Assembly: GCA_022448265.1 (NCBI GenBank)
Contig: JAKVCC010000011.1
Coordinates: 1 to 64,000 of the forward strand
From: Pirellulales bacterium
Lineage (GTDB): Bacteria; Planctomycetota; Planctomycetia; Pirellulales; Lacipirellulaceae
Length of the DNA: 64,000 bases
Reading direction: 5' to 3'
Every line of letters begins with the position of its first letter. Positions within the stretch are counted from its first letter, which is position 1. Of the stretch, positions 57,100 through 64,000 are shown piece after piece. Made by a program: the position numbers and the translations under genes. Below the pieces are notes generated by a model. That model was not told the DNA's origin, made no database searches, and worked only from the letters and a program-made list of their open reading frames with translations.

Positions 57100-58141
57100 C
57101 CAAGCTTTCGCCGGCCACCGCCTCCGGGGTGGAGAGCGCGTGCCAAATATTCAAGCTAATCGATTCAGAAACAAAGCGCACGCTGCCGTCAGCCAGCAGC
57201 AGATTGACACCGCCACCATGATTACTGCGGGCCGTCACGACGAGCTTCCGAGTATTCCAGGAGGGGAACGTTCCTATGCAGGGGGCCTCGGGCGTCGTCA
57301 CGCACCAGGAAGTACGAATCTCGTCGGGTACCATACTGTTGGGAGAATGATTGTGTTGGTAGAGAGGGCCCTCCGGATAGTGCATGATGCCGCGGCCGTC
57401 CATATATTTATTATCCTCCGAGCGTGCGTTGGTCGTGACAATCTCGCTGACCATCGCCGTCTTGGAAGTGCCATCAGGAATTTCGGCCATCGAAAGCCAA
57501 CTATTAATGAAGAAGACGCCTGCTGCCTCTTGCCCCCCCTCGCGCTTCCAGCGAGATCGGTGGCCAGGCCCCCAATGCCATTCCCTCATGGGCCCGATCC
57601 CATTGTTGCCCAGGTAATTGCCCCGAGCGTAGGTTTGGTGTTCCACATCTCCCCACCGCGCGGGTTCGGGCTGGATGTCCGACGGGCACTGAAAGAGCGG
57701 GATGCTAAGGTGAAGAACGTTGTGTCCCGCGTTGTTGCCGGGACCGGGCGGCCAGTTAAAGTGATAGAGGCTCCAATCGATCGCATTTTCCAGCCCCAGT
57801 TGCTCGATGTAGGGGAGGACAAACGAAATCCAAGACGCAGACATGGGAACGGAGGGCCCCCTGGAAGCAGTTCCACCCTCATCGGTAGAACTGCCGGGTG
57901 GAAACTGCTGGTGGGCCGAATAGCGCAGATGCAATCCCAGCCCGATCTGTTTGACGTTATTAGTGCACGTAGTCCGACGGGCCGCCTCGCGCGCCGCCTG
58001 GACGGCCGGCAGCAGTAGCGCGACCAAGACGCCAATGATCGCGATCACCACTAGCAGCTCGACCAAAGTAAAAGCCGACGTTGCTGCCCGGCCTCGTTTT
58101 CTCAAAAATGTAGTCATTGGTTTAGCAGACTTTCTAGCCAT
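57086..58141 (-). CDS. DUF1559 prepilin-like protein
   Basis: [69 protein letters not shown]. Confidence 0.93.
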   Translation of the reverse strand: MARKSAKPMTTFLRKRGRAATSAFTLVELLVVIAIIGVLVALLLPAVQAAREAARRTTCTNNVKQIGLGLHLRYSAHQQFPPGSSTDEGGTASRGPSVPMSASWISFVLPYIEQLGLENAIDWSLYHFNWPPGPGNNAGHNVLHLSIPLFQCPSDIQPEPARWGDVEHQTYARGNYLGNNGIGPMREWHWGPGHRSRWKREGGQEAAGVFFINSWLSMAEIPDGTSKTAMVSEIVTTNARSEDNKYMDGRGIMHYPEGPLYQHNHSPNSMVPDEIRTSWCVTTPEAPCIGTFPSWNTRKLVVTARSNHGGGVNLLLADGSVRFVSESISLNIWHALSTPEAVAGESLVGDF

Positions 58142-58168
58142 CCCCTGGTGTGCGACATTGTGTATTGC

Positions 58169-58212
58169 ATTAAGCAGGAATTAAGCAGGAATTAAGCAGG
58201 AATTAAGCAGGA
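58169..58212. repeat. Four perfect tandem copies of the 11-mer attaagcagga
   Basis: 58169-58179, 58180-58190, 58191-58201, 58202-58212, directly upstream of the minus-strand DUF1559 start at 58141. Confidence 0.95.
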
Positions 58213-58407
58213 ATTATTATAGCATTCACTATTTTCTAAACCAACTACAGGCCTGTTTTAGAGCCATTTGTAGTTCGATGGCTCCCAGCCCGATAAGTCA
58301 GGGCACGGAATGCCAATCGTTGATCGGATCCGCTGATCGGCGTTGTGGCCGAGCTGCAAGCTCAGACCGGCGCGAGCCTTTGGTGACGCTGATTTCGGTA
58401 GAACCTT

Positions 58408-61400
58408 ATGCAACCTAAACTTCCTCGACTGTACGTCCACCCTGCTGTTGTAGTGATGTTAATTGCATTGTCTGTTCTCGCGCCGCAGGCCGTGGCCCAA
58501 GACGATGCCATTCGCGCTGCGCTCGATCAACGGTTCGCCCGCAATATTGCACCGCTGGTTGAGAAATATTGCCACGACTGCCACAGCGGCGCCGAGGCGG
58601 AGGCTGAAATTAACCTGCAGGCGTTTAAGTCGCTAGAAGACATGCGACGGCAAACAAATGTTTGGCAGAAGGCTGCAGCGATGCTAAAGAGTCGCCAAAT
58701 GCCTCCCACCGGCAGCGAGCAACCCACCGAGGACGAGCGCACGCAACTCGAAAATTGGCTGCATTCATTTCTGATGGCCGAAGCGCGCGCATTCGCGGGC
58801 GACCCCGGTCCGGTCGTGTTGCGGCGGCTTAGTAACGCTGAGTACACCTACACGGTGCGAGACCTTACCGGAGTGAAGTCGCTCAACCCAACACGCGAAT
58901 TCCCAGTCGATGGCGGGGCCGGCGAAGGCTTCACCAATACGGGCGCGTCGCTAGCCATGTCGCCCTCGCTCGTACAAAAATTTCTTGCCGCTGCCAAACA
59001 AGTTTCGGAACACGCCGTCCTGGTTCCTGATGGTATTCGCTTCTCACCGTTCACGAGCCAGCGCGACTGGACGGACGAGCTGTTAGCAGACATTCAGGAG
59101 ATTTACGCAAAGTGGACGGTTGCAGGCAGCAACCGCAAGGCCGTTTGGGATGGGCTGGCAATCGAAACCGATCAAGGGGGCCGCTTGCCCCTGGAAAAGT
59201 ACTTGTCGGCAACCGTCGTCGAGCGCGACGCGCTTAGCAGCGGCCGGACAACGATTCCTGGGGTTGCCAAATCGCATGGTTTGAATCCCAAGTACCTCGG
59301 CCTTTTGTGGCGGACCCTCGGCCAAGGCAGGCGTGCCAACGAGTCGTTGTTACTGGGACCTATTCGCGCCGCCTGGCGCAGCGCCAAGGCTGAACATCTG
59401 AAAGAGCTGCTTGACGAAATCAGCAGCTTGCAGAACCTGTTTTGGAAATTCAATTCGATCGGCCATGTTGGTGCAGAACATAGTGCGAGCGATTGGCTGG
59501 AGACAAAGTTTCCACTAGTCGCCGAACAGGAGTTCCGCCTCAGGCTGGTCCCACCGACTGATGGAAAACAAGAGGTGGTGGTGTATCTGGCAGCCCTCGA
59601 AGCGAACCAAGTTTCGCACAACCTAAACTCGACGGGCGAACATCTTGTCATTTGGAAAAATGCTCGACTTGTCGGCGGTGACGGTCCACCCATCCCCCTT
59701 CGCGACGTGGCCGGTTTGCAGACGAGTATCCAGCAGCAGCACCAGGTGATTCTTTCGAAGACCGCGGCATACCTCGCCGCGGCGGCCCAGGCCACGCCAA
59801 AAGCAAACATCAGCGATCTGGCAAAACAGCACGACCTCGATGAAGGGATGCTACGGGTTTGGCTGGAATATCTTACGATTCCGGAACTGCGTGAGGTTGA
59901 GGTTACTGGGCATTTCACCGAAAAGATGCCCGATCACCTGGGCAACAAAGCGCTTGCCGGTTGGGGCACCGCCCAAACGCCACTGATTGTCGCCAACTCG
60001 TCGGAGAACGCCTTTAGTATTCCGGGCAACGCGCCAGGGCGCTCGGTAGTCGCCCACCCTTCGCCCACGTTGGCGGCAGTCGCCGCCTGGCAGAGTCCCA
60101 TCGAAGGAATCGTCAACGTCGAGGCAACTGTCGCCGATGCACACGCTTGCGGCAACGGCCAAGAGTGGGTCGTCGAATTTTGTAGCCGGCGCGGCACGCG
60201 GCACCTGGCGCGAGGCGTATGCGAGGTGGCGGGGAGAGCCTCGATGGCGCCAACAACGATCGCAGTTCGCAAAGGCGACGTGGTATCCTTTGTACTCGGC
60301 CCACGCGACGGCAATCATATTTGCGACCTGGCACACTTCAATCTAGTCGTCCGCCAGCTCGACGGTGCGCGGCCCGTTTGGGACCTCGCGGAGGATGTCT
60401 CTGCCGACATTCTCCAGGGCAACCCGCATGTCGACGCTCACGGCAATAGCGACGTGTGGCACTTCTGCCGACGACCCGTTGATAAACAATTGGTCGACCA
60501 TCTTCACATAGCCGAAATCCCTGCTACGTCCGTTCTTGGCCAGTGGCAGACCGAAACTGACGATCGGCGACGCTCGCAACTGGCGCGTCGCGTGCAGGCG
60601 CTTGCCGTAGGTCCGCGTCCCGAGGTGGCCAACTCAGCGGATAGCCTTTTGTACCACCAATTGTACAACCTAGAAATGGAAATCGACGTCCCCGGGCTTC
60701 TCGCCGATGTCGATCCCGATCCGCGTTTCGGCCAGCCGCCAGGCGGCAACGATGCACCGCCTCTGGCGAACATCGATTCGGTAGACCTCGTCGCTCCGCT
60801 GGGCGAAACGACGAAGCTGAGCGTAGAGAGCCAGCTTGCTGCCGGACGCACCCTCGTAGTCACTGGGCAAGTTATGTCACCCCGAGTGAGCGCCCACTTA
60901 AAGGTGGCAACCCGCAAGCCAAGGATGCATCAGCCGGAGGTCAGCGAGATCGTCGCAGAAGCTCCCTTTATCGCGATCAAAGATGGACAAGCTCATCGCG
61001 ACGTGGCGGCGACACTTAACGAGTTTCTTGACTTGTTTCCCCCGGCCCTTTGTTACGCACCGATCGTGCCCGTTGACGAGGTTGTGACACTGACGCTTTT
61101 TTATCGGCAGGACGAGCACCTAAAACGACTGATGCTCAACGACGCGGAGAGCGCAGAGCTGGATCGACTGTGGGAGCAATTATTGTACGTGAGCCAAGAA
61201 CCGCTAACCTACGTGGTGGCGCTCGAACAGCTCCGCGAGTTCGCCACACAGGACAGGCCCGAGTGGATAGAAACGCTCAAGACCCTGGTCGAACCCGCCA
61301 GTAAGCGGGCCGAGGCATTTCGCCAACGGCTACGTGACACCGAGCCGCGACACGTCGATGCGGTCGTAAATTTGGCCCAGCGCGCTTGGCGCCGGGCGCT

Positions 61401-62580
61401 TACCACAGGTGAGCAACAGCAATTGCGGAATATATATCAGCAACTCCGCGCCAGCGAGATTTCCCATGAGGAGTCGGTTCGCCTGATGATTGCCCGGGTG
61501 CTAACAGCCCCCGCTTTCCTCTACCGACTTGAACGAGCAGGGCCTGGCGAAGCGGCGACGCCTGTTTCGAGTACCGAACTGGCCAGTCGGCTTAGCTATT
61601 TTCTGTGGTCGTCGATGCCGGACGACGAGCTGCGACGCGCGGCCGATAGTGGCGATCTACTCAGCGAGCCGACACTACTAGCGCAAGCCACTCGCATGCG
61701 TACCAAAGGGCGCATGCGCCGCATGGCAATTCACTTTGCGTGCCAAATGTTACACATCCGCGACTACGACCAAAATGACGAAAAAAACGAAAAACTCTAT
61801 CCACAGTTTTCCGCCATGCGCGGTCTCATGTACGAAGAGTCAGTGCGGTTTTTCGAAGACATGTTTCGTAACGATGGCTCCATACTCGATTTGATCGAAG
61901 CCAACCACACGTTTTTGAATGAATCTCTGGCGGACTATTATGGTATAGACGGAATAACTGGCGACGCCTGGCGCAAGGTTCGCGGTGTGCGCGATTATGG
62001 GCGTGGCGGCGTGCTCGGGATGGCCTCGGTACTGGCAAGCCTGTCGGGTGCGTCGCGGACCAGCCCAATTCTACGCGGCAACTGGGTGTCGGAGACCTTG
62101 CTCGGCGAGCGCCTTCCCCGTCCGCCGGCCGATGTCCCCCAATTGCCCGAACAGGTTCCCGGCGACTTAACCGCGCGGAAATTGACCGAGCAACATACCT
62201 CAGCACCCGAGTGTGCCAAGTGCCATTTGCGTATCGATCCGTATGGTTTTGCATTGGAGCAATACGATGCGATCGGGCGACTGCGACATGAATCCGCCGA
62301 CACCAAGACAACACTTTTCGAGGGCAAAACGATTGAGGGAATCGAAGGCTTGCGCGACTACTTGGCGAGCAACCGGCGGATTGATGTCGTACACCAGTTC
62401 TGCAAAAAACTGTTAGGATACGCGCTCGCCCGCGAAATACAATTATCAGACGAGCCACTTTTGCTTGCGATCGAGGAAAAACTTGCGCAAAGCAACTACC
62501 GATTTAGCGTAGCGATGGAGGAGATCGTCAAAAGCCCACAGTTTCGCCAGATTCGTGGCAGACAGTATGGTGGTGAGTAG
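58408..62580 (+). CDS. DUF1592/DUF1588/DUF1587/DUF1585 planctomycete protein with cytochrome c-like CxxCH
   Basis: VEKYCHDCHSGAEAEAEINLQAF; LRRLSNAEYTYTVRDLTGV; ELASRLSYFLWSSMPDDEL; ANHTFLNESLADYYGI; RTSPILRGNWVSETLLGERLPRPPADVP; CAKCHLRIDPYGFALEQYDAIG. Confidence 0.92.
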   Translation: MQPKLPRLYVHPAVVVMLIALSVLAPQAVAQDDAIRAALDQRFARNIAPLVEKYCHDCHSGAEAEAEINLQAFKSLEDMRRQTNVWQKAAAMLKSRQMPPTGSEQPTEDERTQLENWLHSFLMAEARAFAGDPGPVVLRRLSNAEYTYTVRDLTGVKSLNPTREFPVDGGAGEGFTNTGASLAMSPSLVQKFLAAAKQVSEHAVLVPDGIRFSPFTSQRDWTDELLADIQEIYAKWTVAGSNRKAVWDGLAIETDQGGRLPLEKYLSATVVERDALSSGRTTIPGVAKSHGLNPKYLGLLWRTLGQGRRANESLLLGPIRAAWRSAKAEHLKELLDEISSLQNLFWKFNSIGHVGAEHSASDWLETKFPLVAEQEFRLRLVPPTDGKQEVVVYLAALEANQVSHNLNSTGEHLVIWKNARLVGGDGPPIPLRDVAGLQTSIQQQHQVILSKTAAYLAAAAQATPKANISDLAKQHDLDEGMLRVWLEYLTIPELREVEVTGHFTEKMPDHLGNKALAGWGTAQTPLIVANSSENAFSIPGNAPGRSVVAHPSPTLAAVAAWQSPIEGIVNVEATVADAHACGNGQEWVVEFCSRRGTRHLARGVCEVAGRASMAPTTIAVRKGDVVSFVLGPRDGNHICDLAHFNLVVRQLDGARPVWDLAEDVSADILQGNPHVDAHGNSDVWHFCRRPVDKQLVDHLHIAEIPATSVLGQWQTETDDRRRSQLARRVQALAVGPRPEVANSADSLLYHQLYNLEMEIDVPGLLADVDPDPRFGQPPGGNDAPPLANIDSVDLVAPLGETTKLSVESQLAAGRTLVVTGQVMSPRVSAHLKVATRKPRMHQPEVSEIVAEAPFIAIKDGQAHRDVAATLNEFLDLFPPALCYAPIVPVDEVVTLTLFYRQDEHLKRLMLNDAESAELDRLWEQLLYVSQEPLTYVVALEQLREFATQDRPEWIETLKTLVEPASKRAEAFRQRLRDTEPRHVDAVVNLAQRAWRRALTTGEQQQLRNIYQQLRASEISHEESVRLMIARVLTAPAFLYRLERAGPGEAATPVSSTELASRLSYFLWSSMPDDELRRAADSGDLLSEPTLLAQATRMRTKGRMRRMAIHFACQMLHIRDYDQNDEKNEKLYPQFSAMRGLMYEESVRFFEDMFRNDGSILDLIEANHTFLNESLADYYGIDGITGDAWRKVRGVRDYGRGGVLGMASVLASLSGASRTSPILRGNWVSETLLGERLPRPPADVPQLPEQVPGDLTARKLTEQHTSAPECAKCHLRIDPYGFALEQYDAIGRLRHESADTKTTLFEGKTIEGIEGLRDYLASNRRIDVVHQFCKKLLGYALAREIQLSDEPLLLAIEEKLAQSNYRFSVAMEEIVKSPQFRQIRGRQYGGE

Positions 62581-62693
62581 ACTTTACGGAAACCGTGGAA
62601 TAGAGTGGCATTGGGCCTAAGGCCTGAGTGCCATCGGCTCAGAACAAGAAACTGTTATGATACTGGTCGAGTCAACCTTTCTTTGCAAATGCA

Positions 62694-63998
62694 ATGAACA
62701 ACTACCGACTTAGCCGCCGGACGATGCTCCGAGGTCTGGGTGTTTCGATGGCCCTGCCATGGATGGAATCTACCTGCGTCTGGGGCGATGCGGCTTCTTC
62801 TAAAGAGCCGGCCAGTCAAGCGCCGACCCGCATGGCAATTTTGTTTGCCGGCTGTGGCTTTCATGCGAAGGAGTGGTATGCCAAAGGCCAGGGCGAGTCC
62901 ATGGAACTTGGCAAGGTCCTGACACCGCTTACCGATTTTCGGGACCGCATGGTGTTTGTCCGCGGACTGTATAACGCCGAGGCACTCAAGGGCAACATCC
63001 ACAGTTCCCAAACAGGCAATTTATTGTCAGGAGCTCCGCTTTCCTCGGGAGGCACGATCCGGTCTGGCACAAGCCTAGACCAAGTTGTCGCGCAGCGGAT
63101 TGGGCATCAGACTAAACTACCCAGCCTGGTGCTCGGATGCGAAAAGTCGAATCCGTCTGTGCACAAAAACTATTCAATGCTTTACAGCTCACACATTTCG
63201 TGGAGCAGCCCCACAACGCCAACACCGCTTGAGGTGTATCCTGCCCTCGCATTTGACCAATTATTCAAAGACACCACCCAACTAGGTGATCAAAGCATAC
63301 TGGATGCCGTCTTAGAAGACGCCACAGACATCCGCCGTGACATTAGCCGCTTGGATCGGCAGAAGCTTGACGAATACTTGAACTCAGTCCGCGAGGTTGA
63401 GCAGCGAATCGAACGTGCCGGCATGCGGGGCGAATTACAAGGCTGGCGTCCCACCACGACCGAGCCCCAGATGCCCCGGCCCCACGACGGTTTTCCCCAG
63501 GACATCGTCGAGCACATGCGGCTGATGAGCGACATTTTGGTACTGGCCTTTCAAACCGACACCACACGGGTTTGCACGCTTAAGCTAAACAACGATCACG
63601 GCACGCTCCGCTTTCCGCACCTGGGCGTCGACTACATGATCCATCACCTGCTCTCCCATGGTGAGACGGACGACTGGCTGAAGGTCAACCAGTTCTTCCT
63701 GGAACAAGTCGCCTACATTGCCCGCCAACTCGATGCGATTCAAGAAGGTGATCGCACGTTGCTGGACAACTCGATGCTCATGCTTTGCTCTAGCATGCTC
63801 ACCGGTTCGCACGACGCATCGCGATTGCCGGTGGTCGTGCTAGGTAGTGCGGGCGGCCAGATCCAAGGCGGTCAAAACCTCGACTACTTCGAAGACACTA
63901 ACCGCCAGATGTGCCGGCTTTACTTGAGCATGATGGACAAAATGGGCGTGCATCTTGATAAGTTTGGCGACGCGGATCAGCGGCTCGCAGAAATCTGA
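62694..63998 (+). CDS. DUF1552 domain-containing protein
   Basis: LSRRTMLRGLGVSMALPWMES; IHSSQTGNLLSGAPL; SLDQVVAQRIG; DNSMLMLCSSMLTGSHDASRLPVVVLGSAGG; follows the DUF1592 gene as is typical. Confidence 0.9.
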   Translation: MNNYRLSRRTMLRGLGVSMALPWMESTCVWGDAASSKEPASQAPTRMAILFAGCGFHAKEWYAKGQGESMELGKVLTPLTDFRDRMVFVRGLYNAEALKGNIHSSQTGNLLSGAPLSSGGTIRSGTSLDQVVAQRIGHQTKLPSLVLGCEKSNPSVHKNYSMLYSSHISWSSPTTPTPLEVYPALAFDQLFKDTTQLGDQSILDAVLEDATDIRRDISRLDRQKLDEYLNSVREVEQRIERAGMRGELQGWRPTTTEPQMPRPHDGFPQDIVEHMRLMSDILVLAFQTDTTRVCTLKLNNDHGTLRFPHLGVDYMIHHLLSHGETDDWLKVNQFFLEQVAYIARQLDAIQEGDRTLLDNSMLMLCSSMLTGSHDASRLPVVVLGSAGGQIQGGQNLDYFEDTNRQMCRLYLSMMDKMGVHLDKFGDADQRLAEI

Positions 63999-64000
63999 TT

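Noticed and set aside
1-64000. CRISPR arrays, tRNA/rRNA genes, transposases, integrases, phage or defence genes
   Set aside because: Looked for repeat-spacer patterns, tRNA-like segments and transposase/Cas/nuclease-like ORFs; none seen by eye. A tool search (tRNAscan, CRISPRCasFinder) would be needed to exclude them.

Overview
The window is a chromosomal segment with a planctomycete signature (DUF1501, DUF1549/DUF1553 'PSD1', DUF1559, DUF1592 and DUF1552 families, CRTAC/VCBS lipoproteins, PEP-CTERM). It looks like a carbohydrate-degradation region: GH43-like, GH106-like, a duplicated GH9-like enzyme, GH2, GH3, a GH130/GH43-like propeller, ThuA, Gfo/Idh/MocA, DUF1080, a DUF5107-TPR protein, a sodium:solute symporter, an FAD oxidoreductase and a sugar isomerase/epimerase. 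Most interesting observation: two distant paralogous CRTAC/ASPIC-UnbV-thioredoxin-TPR genes (24573..28895 + and 46140..50108 -) are each interrupted at the same position by an in-frame TGA (DL-UGA-SFFWRQVV). It sits in a 33-nt block identical in both copies and is followed by a hairpin with a GGUCG apical loop 17 nt after the UGA. The hairpin's variable arm differs between copies but still pairs. This fits a bacterial SECIS, so these are candidate members of a possibly undescribed selenoprotein family. Other highlights: a single polypeptide with two full-length GH9-like repeats, a decayed DUF1559 pseudogene, homopolymeric C/G tracts upstream of exported-protein genes, a tandem DUF1559 pair with patchy identity, and short tandem repeats. 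No database search, folding program or alignment was run; family names come from recognising motifs by eye.
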